Shown piece by piece: positions 23,585 to 29,983 of a stretch of 37,404 nt of DNA (within the stretch, counting starts at the first letter, position 1; every line of letters starts with the position of its first letter). Source of the stretch: Rubellimicrobium mesophilum DSM 19309 (GTDB taxonomy: Bacteria > Pseudomonadota > Alphaproteobacteria > Rhodobacterales > Rhodobacteraceae). Position numbers and translations under genes: made by a program. The stretch spans positions 1-37,404 of the forward strand of contig NZ_KK088583.1 in assembly GCF_000600335.2 (NCBI RefSeq). Direction: 5' to 3'. Under the pieces are notes generated by a model. That model was not told where the DNA came from. It searched no databases and saw nothing but the letters and a program-made list of their open reading frames with translations.

Positions 23585-24379
23585 ATGGCCCAGCTTACCG
23601 ACCGATCCGCTTTGGGGCGCCACCGCGCCCGCGCCTCTGCCCTGTTCCTGCGAGAGGCCGTGGCCGACGAGGTGCAGGATAGGCTCGCGGAGGTTAACAG
23701 AAGGTTTACGGCCCCCGCCGTGGTGACGCCCTTCCCGGAGGTGTGGCAGGGGCGCCTGCCCGGCGCGCGGATCGTGCCGGACGCGGAGGTGCTGGACCTG
23801 CCGGAGGGGGCGCAGGACCTCGTGATCCACGACCTCTGCCTGCATTGGGCGGACGATCCGGTGGGGCAGCTCGTGCAATGTGCCCGCGCCTTGCAGCCGG
23901 ACGGGCTGCTGGTGGCGACGCTGTTCGGGGGGCTCACGCTCGCGGAGCTGCGCGGGGCGCTGGCGGAGGCGGAGGTCGAGGCGACGGGCGGCCTGAGCCC
24001 CCGGGTGGCGCCGATGGGGGAGATCCGAGACCTCGGCAACCTGCTCGGGCGGGCGGGGCTGGCGCTGCCGGTGGCGGACGCGGCGCCCTTCGACGTGAGC
24101 TACTCGGATGCGCTGGCGCTGATGCGCGACCTGCGGGCGATGGGGGAGGCGAACGCGCTGGCGGGGCGGCTGCGGCGGTTCACGCGGCGGGCGGTGCTGC
24201 TGGGGGCGATGGCGCGCTATCCCGTGAACGACGAGGGCCGGGCGGTCGCGCATTTCGAGGTGGTGACGCTGACCGGCTGGAAGCCCGCGCCGAGCCAGCC
24301 CAAGGCGCTGCGGCCGGGCTCGGCGGTCCGCAGCCTCGCCGACGCGCTGGACGAGGCGCGGCGGGAGCGCGGGGACTGA
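23585..24379 (+). CDS. NDUFAF5/BioC-like methyltransferase relative lacking SAM motif I
   Basis: The 264-residue protein aligns by eye with NDUFAF5, the mitochondrial complex I assembly factor that modifies NDUFS7. Matching blocks include LVIHDLCLHWADDPVGQL, LQPDGLLVATLFGGLTLAEL, VEATGGLSPRVAPMGEIRDL, LMRDLRAMGEANAL, VVTLTGWKPAPSQPK and RPGSA. The usual GxGxG glycine loop of class I methyltransferases should follow VNRRF (about 39), but this stretch reads APAVVTPFPEVWQGRLPG with no such loop. Catalysis with SAM is therefore doubtful, though no frameshift is evident. I recall Rhodobacterales orthologues with similar degeneration. ATG 23585 is chosen over an overlapping upstream frame from 23513, whose extra residues are not family-like. 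It is divergent from comF and upstream of hemH. Confidence 0.8.
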   Translation: MAQLTDRSALGRHRARASALFLREAVADEVQDRLAEVNRRFTAPAVVTPFPEVWQGRLPGARIVPDAEVLDLPEGAQDLVIHDLCLHWADDPVGQLVQCARALQPDGLLVATLFGGLTLAELRGALAEAEVEATGGLSPRVAPMGEIRDLGNLLGRAGLALPVADAAPFDVSYSDALALMRDLRAMGEANALAGRLRRFTRRAVLLGAMARYPVNDEGRAVAHFEVVTLTGWKPAPSQPKALRPGSAVRSLADALDEARRERGD

Positions 24380-24443
24380 GGCGCAGTCGGAGAGAATTGA
24401 TGCGGCCGGGCCGGGGCTTGGTCCCTTGCCGCGCCGCCCGGGC

Positions 24444-24460
24444 CCCGGCAGAGTGCCGGG
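24444..24460 (+). promoter_or_regulatory. Hairpin in the hemH leader
   Basis: CCCGGCA (24444-24450) and TGCCGGG (24454-24460) form a perfect 7-bp stem with a GAG loop, ending 22 bases before the hemH ATG. It could terminate the upstream gene or modulate hemH translation. No iron-responsive motif is recognised. Confidence 0.4.
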
Positions 24461-24482
24461 CGCCCCTTCGGGAGAGACGAGG

Positions 24483-25547
24483 ATGAACGCCCAGACGCCC
24501 CTGCCGCCCGCCGTGCCGGCCCAGGCCCCCGAAGGCCACCCCAGCGTCCCGCCTGCGCGGATCGGGGTGCTGCTGTCGAACCTCGGGACGCCGGACGGGC
24601 ACGACTACTGGTCGATGCGGCGCTACCTGAACGAGTTCCTGTCGGACCGGCGGGTGATCGACTATCCGCGCTGGAAGTGGCAGCCGCTCCTCCAGACGGT
24701 GATCCTGGCCAAGCGGCCGTTCACCTCGGGCGCCAACTACCGCAAGATCTGGGACCGGGAGCGCAACGAAAGCCCGCTGCTGACGATCACCAAGGCGCAG
24801 ACGCTGGGGCTGCGGGAGCGGCTGGCGGCGCGGCTGGGCGACGGGGTGCGGGTCGAGTTCTGCATGAGGTATGGCAACCCTTCGACCCAGTCCGTCGTGC
24901 GGAGGATGGTGGAGGACGGGTGCCACCGCATCCTCTTCGCGCCGCTCTATCCGCATTACGCGGGCGCGACCTCGGCCACGGCCTGCGACCAGTTCTTTCG
25001 GGCGCTGATGGCCGAGACCTGGCAGCCGGTGTCGCGCGTGCTCGACCCGTATTTCGAGGACCCGGCCTACATCGGGGCGCTCGCGGATTCCGTGCGGCGC
25101 GGCTGGGAAGGGGCCAGCGAGGAGCCGGAACTGCTGCTGTGCTCCTATCACGGGATGCCGAAGCGGTATCTGATGCAGGGCGACCCCTACCATTGCCAGT
25201 GCCAGAAGACGACGCGACTCCTGACCGAGGCCTTGGGATGGGACCGGTCCAAGGTGCGGACGACCTTCCAGAGCGTCTTCGGGCCGGAGGAGTGGCTGAA
25301 GCCCTATACGGTCGAGGAGGTCGCCCGCCTCGCGAAGGAGGAAGGCGTGAGGCGGATCGCGGTCTGCGCGCCCGCGTTCTCGGCCGACTGCATCGAGACG
25401 CTGGAGGAGATCCAGGGCGAGATCCGCGAGGCCTTCGTGCACGCGGGCGGGCAGCAGTTCACCTACATCCCGTGCCTCAACGACGACCCGGCGCATCTGG
25501 ATGCGCTGGAAGGGGCGATCCTGCGCGGGCTGGCGGGCTGGGTCTGA
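24483..25547 (+). CDS. hemH: Ferrochelatase
   Basis: Inserts Fe(II) into protoporphyrin IX, the last step of protoheme synthesis; membrane-associated in the cytoplasm. From ATG 24483 it has 354 residues, normal length. It shows GVLLSNLGTPDGHDYWSMRR, YLNEFLSDRRVID, YPHYAGATSAT, the metal-binding His in LLLCSYHGMPKRYLMQGDPY and the Glu in PAFSADCIETLEEIQGE. Cys residues in YHCQCQKTTRLL are frequent in proteobacterial forms. An ATG at 24426 would add a low-complexity extension, whereas GGGAGAGACGAGG directly precedes 24483. Its stop overlaps the start of the gluconokinase gene (TGATG). Confidence 0.95.
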   Translation: MNAQTPLPPAVPAQAPEGHPSVPPARIGVLLSNLGTPDGHDYWSMRRYLNEFLSDRRVIDYPRWKWQPLLQTVILAKRPFTSGANYRKIWDRERNESPLLTITKAQTLGLRERLAARLGDGVRVEFCMRYGNPSTQSVVRRMVEDGCHRILFAPLYPHYAGATSATACDQFFRALMAETWQPVSRVLDPYFEDPAYIGALADSVRRGWEGASEEPELLLCSYHGMPKRYLMQGDPYHCQCQKTTRLLTEALGWDRSKVRTTFQSVFGPEEWLKPYTVEEVARLAKEEGVRRIAVCAPAFSADCIETLEEIQGEIREAFVHAGGQQFTYIPCLNDDPAHLDALEGAILRGLAGWV

Positions 25548-26050
25548 TGGACGGAGGCACGGGGCGCTTCGTGGTCATGGGCGTGTCGGGCGTCGGCAAG
25601 ACCGGCACCGGGACGCGGCTGGCCCAGGCGCTGGGCGGGCGCTTCGTCGAGGGGGACGACCTGCACACGGCGGAGGCCCGTGCCAAGATGGCCGGGGGCA
25701 CGCCTCTCACCGACGAGGACCGCTGGCCCTGGCTCGACCGGGTGGGCGCGGCGCTGGCCGAAGGGGAGCCGCCGGTGGTGGCGGCCTGCTCGGCGCTGAA
25801 GCGGCGCTACCGCGACCGGCTGCGGGCCAGTGTGCCGGGGCTCGTGTTCCTGCACCTCGTGGCCGAGCGGGAGCTGGTGCTGAAACGGCTGCAACGCCGC
25901 AAGGGTCACTACATGCCGCCCTCGCTGCTCGACAGCCAGATCGAGGCGCTGGAGCCGCTGGGGGCGGACGAGCGGGGGCTTCGGGTCTCGGTGGAGGGTC
26001 CCAAGGAGGAGGTGCTGCAGGGCCTCCTCCGGGATCTGGAACGGCTCTAG
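25547..26050 (+). CDS. gntK: Gluconokinase (GntK family)
   Basis: Phosphorylates gluconate to 6-phosphogluconate, feeding the Entner-Doudoroff or pentose phosphate routes. The 167-residue P-loop kinase has FVVMGVSGVGKTGTGTRLAQ (Walker A, about 8-24), EGDDLHTAEARAKMAGGTPL, DEDRWPWLDRVG, ACSALKRRYRDRLR, and the LID/C-terminal signature KGHYMPPSLLDSQIEALEPL. All are standard for the short GntK type; the P-loop has Val-Gly-Lys-Thr in place of the common Ser-Gly-Lys-Ser. It is coupled to hemH through an overlapping TGATG and ends in CTAG, which is also the stop of the convergent rpe gene. Pairing with rpe places two sugar-phosphate genes tail to tail. Confidence 0.93.
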   Translation: MDGGTGRFVVMGVSGVGKTGTGTRLAQALGGRFVEGDDLHTAEARAKMAGGTPLTDEDRWPWLDRVGAALAEGEPPVVAACSALKRRYRDRLRASVPGLVFLHLVAERELVLKRLQRRKGHYMPPSLLDSQIEALEPLGADERGLRVSVEGPKEEVLQGLLRDLERL

Positions 26051-26718
26051 GCCAGCACGCCCTCGGCGGTGGCGCGGAGCGACTCGATGTTGCGGCGGTA
26101 GGCCTCCGGCCCGCCCTCGAAGACCGCCGCGCCAGCGACGAGGAGGTCGGCGCCGGCCGAGGCGAGGGCGTGGATGGTCCGGGCGTTCACGCCGCCGTCC
26201 ACCTGGATGCGGATCGGGCGGTCCGCGATCATGGCCCGGAGCTGGCGCACCTTCGCGATGGTGGCCGGGATCAGCTTCTGGCCGCCGAAGCCGGGGTTCA
26301 CGCCCATCACGTTGACGAGGTCGATGTCGTCGAGGAGGTGGGCCACGGCGTCGAGCCCTGTGCCGGGGTTGATGGCGAGGCCCGCCTTGCAGCCCGTGCC
26401 CCGGATCGCCTGGAGCGTGCGATGGACATGGGGGCCGGCCTCGATGTGGGCGGACAGGATGTCGGCGCCGGACTTGGCATAGGCCTCGACGTAGGGATCC
26501 ACGGGGGCGATCATCAGGTGGACGTCCATCGTCCCCTGGATGTGGGGCCGCAGCACCGCGCACATCTGCGGGCCGAAGGTGAGGTTCGGGACGAAGTGCC
26601 CATCCATCACGTCCACGTGGACCCAGTCGGACCCGGCCTCGGCCAGGGCGCGGCATTCGCTGCCCAGGGCGGAGAAGTCGCCGGACAGGATCGAGGGGCA
26701 GATGGTGACGGGATGCAT
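26047..26718 (-). CDS. rpe: Ribulose-phosphate 3-epimerase
   Basis: Interconverts ribulose 5-phosphate and xylulose 5-phosphate in the pentose phosphate and Calvin cycles. The 223-residue TIM-barrel protein starts MHPVTICPSILSGDFSALG after AGGAGG at good spacing; a start 17 codons earlier lacks this and family support. Catalytic landmarks: the first Asp in SGDF, WVHVDVMDGHFVPNLTFGP, DVHLMI, NVMGVNPGFGGQKLIP, and IQVDGGVNARTI. Its stop overlaps the gntK stop by two bases in the shared CTAG. Confidence 0.96.
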   Translation of the reverse strand: MHPVTICPSILSGDFSALGSECRALAEAGSDWVHVDVMDGHFVPNLTFGPQMCAVLRPHIQGTMDVHLMIAPVDPYVEAYAKSGADILSAHIEAGPHVHRTLQAIRGTGCKAGLAINPGTGLDAVAHLLDDIDLVNVMGVNPGFGGQKLIPATIAKVRQLRAMIADRPIRIQVDGGVNARTIHALASAGADLLVAGAAVFEGGPEAYRRNIESLRATAEGVLA

Positions 26719-26755
26719 GGGCAGGTCCTCCTTGGGGAGGCCTTTAGCGGCAAGA

Positions 26756-26779
26756 GGCCCGGCCTCCAAGGCCCGGGCC
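26756..26779 (-). terminator. Hairpin after the first L,D-transpeptidase gene
   Basis: GGCCCGG (26756-26762) pairs with CCGGGCC (26773-26779) around a 10-base loop. On the minus strand it follows the L,D-transpeptidase stop (26797) and is trailed by TCTTGCCG, then the rpe leader. A moderate terminator. Confidence 0.45.
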
Positions 26780-26796
26780 CCTGCGATCGTCAGGGG

Positions 26797-27399
26797 TCAG
26801 ATCAGGATGACCTGCGTGCCGACCTCGGTCAGGTCGAAGAGCTGGCGGATATGCTCGTTGTAGAGGCCGATGCAGCCGTTCGACGAGCGGCGGCCGATCT
26901 TGCGGGTGTCGTGGGTGCCGTGGATGCGGTAGGCCGGCCAGCTCAGGTAGAGCGCGAGGGGCCCGAGCGGGTTCATCGGATCGCCGCCCGCGACGAAGGT
27001 CGGCCAGTCGGGGTTCCGCTCCAGCTCCCCCTGCGTGGCGCGCCACGGCGGGTTCACCACCTTCTGGATGACCTCGGTGCGGCCGAGCTTCGTGAGCTCG
27101 TCGGTGAGGGGGACCGAGGTGGGGAAGAGGCGGTAGGTCGACTGATCCTCGCTCCAGAAGTGGAGGGCGCGGGACTTGGTGTCGCAGAGGATCACGCCAT
27201 GGGCGGTGTTGTCGAAGTAGTCTTGCCAGTCCAGCTCCCGGAAGGCGGAGATGTTGTGGTGGGTGGACTGCGAGATGTCGGGCTCCATCTCGGTGCTGTG
27301 GTCCTGGAGCGCCAGGGCCGGCGTGGCGAGCCCGGCGCCCAGGAGCGCCGCCCCCGTCCCGAGAAGCCGCCTGCGATTGATCCCGTTCCGGTCGGTCAT
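26797..27399 (-). CDS. Tat-exported L,D-transpeptidase (YkuD domain)
   Basis: Periplasmic cysteine transpeptidase acting on peptidoglycan stem peptides (3-3 cross-links or lipoprotein anchoring). The 200-residue protein begins with a twin-arginine signal, NRRRLLGTGAALLGAGLATP (about 8-27), with ALA cleavage. The YkuD catalytic motif HGTHDTRKIGRRSSNGCIG (about 159-177) is complete, including the His and the nucleophilic Cys in SNGC. A preceding NPLGPLALYLSWPAYRIHG is typical. The domain fills nearly the whole mature protein. It is divergent from the CAP-domain lipoprotein gene with about 170 bases between. Confidence 0.92.
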   Translation of the reverse strand: MTDRNGINRRRLLGTGAALLGAGLATPALALQDHSTEMEPDISQSTHHNISAFRELDWQDYFDNTAHGVILCDTKSRALHFWSEDQSTYRLFPTSVPLTDELTKLGRTEVIQKVVNPPWRATQGELERNPDWPTFVAGGDPMNPLGPLALYLSWPAYRIHGTHDTRKIGRRSSNGCIGLYNEHIRQLFDLTEVGTQVILI

Positions 27400-27477
27400 G
27401 GTGCCTGTATCCCCCGATTCGTGTCGCGGTTGTGGAAGAAGCGTTAGCGGGATGCGAGTGCGGCATCAACACACGCC

Positions 27478-27486
27478 TGTGGATAA
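27478..27486 (-). promoter_or_regulatory. Perfect DnaA box in the divergent intergenic region
   Basis: TGTGGATAA, the reverse complement of the consensus TTATCCACA, with 9 of 9 matches. A weaker neighbour, TGTGGAAGA (7 of 9), starts about 47 bases to the left at 27431. It could regulate the flanking envelope genes or titrate DnaA. There is no AT-rich unwinding element, so this is not itself an origin. Confidence 0.5.
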
Positions 27487-27512
27487 GTTGGGCCGAGCTG
27501 CGCCGATCCGGT

Positions 27513-27541
27513 TTGAAACCCGGTTTCGCCCCCGCTAAGAG
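27513..27541 (+). promoter_or_regulatory. Promoter of the CAP-domain lipoprotein gene
   Basis: TTGAAA (27513-27518), 17 bases, TAAGAG (27536-27541), 32 bases before the ATG. The -35 lies in a GGTTTGAAACC palindrome, a possible operator. Confidence 0.5.
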
Positions 27542-27572
27542 AGCGGCCGGACATCGAGCGAGGGGATTTCGG

Positions 27573-28079
27573 ATGCAGCGCAGGGCGATCGTGGCGGGGA
27601 TGGCGCTCCTGGGGCTCGCGGCCTGCGGACGGGGCCCGGCGGCCTCGACCACCAACTCGGCGCCGGGCGGCGTCTTCCGCATCACGCCCGAGATGGAGGC
27701 CCAGATCGGCTACCGGATGGCCGATTCGGTCAACACCCTGCGGCAGGCGGCCGGCGTCGCCCCGGTGACCCTGGACGCGGCGCTGACCGCGGCGGCCGCG
27801 ACCCACAGCCGCGACATGGCGGTGCAGAACCGGCCCTGGCACTTCGGCTCGGACGGGTCCTCGCCCGTGGACCGGCTGCAGCGCGTGGGCTACGCGGGCC
27901 GGCTCGTGGGCGAGGTGATCTCGGAGTCCTACGAGGACGACACGCAGACCCTCGCCGCCTGGATGAGCGACCCGGAGACGCGGGCCGTGATCCTCGATCC
28001 CACCGCGGCGAAGCTGGGCCTCGCCTGGTTCCAGGAGCAGGAAGGCAAGATCTGGTGGACGATGGTTCTCGCCACCTGA
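27573..28079 (+). CDS. CAP/SCP-domain (YkwD-like) lipoprotein
   Basis: The 168-residue protein has a lipoprotein signal, MQRRAIVAGMALLGLAAC, with lipobox LAAC at residue 18. A CAP (cysteine-rich secretory/antigen 5/PR-1) domain follows. Visible CAP features are the N-terminal helix MADSVNTLRQAAGVAPVTLD, AAAATHSRDMAVQNRPWHFG (with the conserved H-S-x-D-M and a metal-type His), GEVISESYEDDTQTLAAWMS and the closing GLAWFQEQEGKIWWTMVLAT. The bacterial role is unsettled; some members are cell-wall associated. It stands between two L,D-transpeptidases, pointing to the envelope. ATG 27573 is chosen because it begins the signal peptide and follows AGGGG. Confidence 0.85.
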   Translation: MQRRAIVAGMALLGLAACGRGPAASTTNSAPGGVFRITPEMEAQIGYRMADSVNTLRQAAGVAPVTLDAALTAAAATHSRDMAVQNRPWHFGSDGSSPVDRLQRVGYAGRLVGEVISESYEDDTQTLAAWMSDPETRAVILDPTAAKLGLAWFQEQEGKIWWTMVLAT

Positions 28080-28087
28080 GGCAGCGC

Positions 28088-28107
28088 GGGGCCGGGCGTC
28101 CGGCCCC
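28088..28107. terminator. Shared terminator between CAP lipoprotein and second L,D-transpeptidase genes
   Basis: A perfect 8-bp stem, GGGGCCGG (28088-28095) and CCGGCCCC (28100-28107), with a GCGT loop. It lies between the two convergent stops, with no strong T-run on either side. Confidence 0.55.
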
Positions 28108-28115
28108 GACGACCC

Positions 28116-28616
28116 TCAGGCGTCGATGAAGATCGGGGTCCCCTCGCCGACCATGGCGTAGATGTCCTCCATCTCGCGGTTGGTCACGGCGATGCAGCCG
28201 GCCGTCCAGTCGCCGGCGCGCCGCTTCTCGCGCGGGGTGCCGTGGATGAAGATGTCGCCGCCGGGTCGCAGACCCAGCGACTGCGCATAGGCCACGTCCA
28301 TCGGGTTCGGGTAGGAGATCCCGAGCGAGAGGTAGTAGCTCGAGTTCGGGTTGCGGCGGTCGATGGCATAGGCGCCCTCGGGCGTCTTGCCGTCGCCTTC
28401 CCAGCGCTTGGGGCCCAGGGGGTCGCCGCCCAGCCGGATGTCGAAGGCGCGCAGCGTGGTGCCGCCGCTGAGGAGGTACATCCGCCGGGGGGCCTTCTGC
28501 ACGACGATGCCCGTCACGGGCGGGCCGTCGTAGGTGCGGAACTTGGTGGAGCAGCCCGCGAGGGAGCCTGCCGCCAGGGCGGCCGCGCCGCCCAGAAGGG
28601 ATCGCCTTGAGATCAT
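28116..28616 (-). CDS. L,D-transpeptidase lipoprotein (YkuD domain)
   Basis: The second peptidoglycan L,D-transpeptidase of the cluster, 166 residues. The N-terminus ISRRSLLGGAAALAAGSLAG-C combines a twin-arginine motif with a lipobox (Cys near 22), so it is probably Tat-exported and lipidated. The YkuD domain runs from VVQKAPRRMYLLSGGTTLRA through GKTPEGAYAIDRRNPNS to the catalytic HGTPREKRRAGDWTAGCIAV, with the His and the Cys in TAGC. ATG at 28616 is chosen; a GTG directly before it is also possible. It is convergent with the CAP lipoprotein gene. Confidence 0.9.
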   Translation of the reverse strand: MISRRSLLGGAAALAAGSLAGCSTKFRTYDGPPVTGIVVQKAPRRMYLLSGGTTLRAFDIRLGGDPLGPKRWEGDGKTPEGAYAIDRRNPNSSYYLSLGISYPNPMDVAYAQSLGLRPGGDIFIHGTPREKRRAGDWTAGCIAVTNREMEDIYAMVGEGTPIFIDA

Positions 28617-28697
28617 CACTGTCGCCTGCCCGGTCTGCCGCCGTTCGAGACGGGAGCCTAGCCGATTCCGGCGCCCCGCGCGAGCCCCCCGCGCGTC

Positions 28698-29923
28698 TCA
28701 GGCCCGGGAAAATCGCGTGGCGAGCTCCACATGGGCGGACCAGCGGAACTGGTCCACGACGGTGATCGGGTCCATGCGGTAGCCGGCGGCGAGGAGGACG
28801 CGCGCGTCGCGGGCGAAGCTGGCCGGATTGCAGGAGACGTAGGCGATGGTGCGGACGCCCGCCTCGGCCAGCCGGGCCACCTGGGCCTCGGCCCCGGCGC
28901 GAGGCGGGTCGATCACGGCGGCGTCGAAGCGCCCGAGCTCGGCCGCCTCGAGCGGGCGGCGGAAGAGGTCGCGCGCCTCGGCGGTGACGCGGTGGAGGCC
29001 CGGGGCGCCGCGCCAGCCCTTCAGCAGCGCCTCGGTCATGGCGGCCTCGCCCTCGACGGCATGGACCTCGGCGGTCTCGGCCAGGGGCAAGGCGAAGGTG
29101 CCGACGCCGGAGAAGAGGTCGGCGACGCGGCTGGCGCCCCGGGTGGCGTCGAGGACCAGGGCGACGAGCGCCGCCTCGCCCTCGCGGGTGGCCTGGAGGA
29201 AGGCGCCGGGCGGGGGCACGACCCGGGCGCGTCCCATGGGCTGCCAGGGGGCCTCGGACTGGGCGACAAGGTCATTGTTCCACGTGAAACGCGCGACGCC
29301 GGCCTGGGCGGCCCAGGCGGCGGCGTCCTGGCGCAGCGCGGTGTCGAGGTCGCGGGCGTCCTCGACCACCACGTCGGCCCCGGCCGGGCTCTCGGTGAGC
29401 GTGAGCCCGATCTCGCGGGAGCGGGGCGCGGCGAGCTGCACGAGGTCGAGGAGGGCCGGGCGCAGGGCCATGAGGGCGGGCGTCAGGATCCGGCAGCGCG
29501 GGTTGTCCACCACCGTGTCCGAGGCGCGGGCGTGGAAGCCCAGGAGCGCGCCCTTCCTCAGTCGCCGCCCGGAGAGGCGGGCGCGGCGGCGGCTGCCCGG
29601 GGGCGAGGTCAGGACCTGCGCGACCTCGCCCTCGATGCCCTGGCCCTCCAGAGCGCCCATGACGATCCCGGCCTTCCAGCAGGCGACGAAGGGGTCCGAG
29701 GCGTGCTGCATGACGCAGCCGCCGCAGGCGTTGAAGTGGGGCAAGGCGGGGCGACGCGGTCCTCGGAAGGTTTCAGGATGCGCCAGGTGCCGTCGGAGCG
29801 GGGCTCCAGCACCTCGCAGGGGAGGACGCGCGGCACCAGCGTGCCGTCCGCGAGGCGGCCCTGGCCATGGTGGGTGAGCGACGCCACGCGGGTCGCGGGG
29901 CCAGGGTCGGGACAATGGGTCAT
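28698..29923 (-). CDS. Fe-S cluster 23S rRNA/tRNA uridine-5-methyltransferase (RumA/TrmA family), one apparent deletion
   Basis: SAM-dependent enzyme forming 5-methyluridine in RNA. ATG 29923 gives MTHCPDPGPATRVASLTHHG, the TRAM-like start, continuing to ILKPSEDRVAP. The frame then breaks: adding one base to the GGGG run at 29738-29741 joins it to CPHFNACGGC, the 4Fe-4S ligand motif, and to the rest of the protein, 408 residues in all. The fourth ligand is in DNPRCRIL. SAM motif VADLFSGVGTFALPLA, DPPRAGAEAQV and the catalytic loop YVSCNPASFARD are intact. As written, the C-terminal frame would begin with unrelated Pro/Arg-rich residues. A near-consensus parS lies inside the gene (29276-29291). 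The exact target nucleotide cannot be decided. Confidence 0.9.
29276..29291. promoter_or_regulatory. Candidate parS (ParB-binding) site
   Basis: TGTTCCACGTGAAACG matches the widely conserved chromosomal parS TGTTTCACGTGAAACA at 14 of 16 positions, with an intact CACGTG centre and one perfect half-site GTGAAAC. It lies within a coding gene, as parS sites often do. It is the only such match seen in the window. Confidence 0.6.
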
Positions 29924-29983
29924 TGCACGGCTAGATGAGACCACCCCGCGCCCGACGCAAGCGGAGCGCTCCTCAAATACCGG

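Noticed and set aside
26608..26623. Second CACGTG palindrome (GTCCACGTGGAC) as a parS site
   Set aside because: Matches only about 9 of 14 core parS positions and lies in a conserved rpe motif that dictates the codons.
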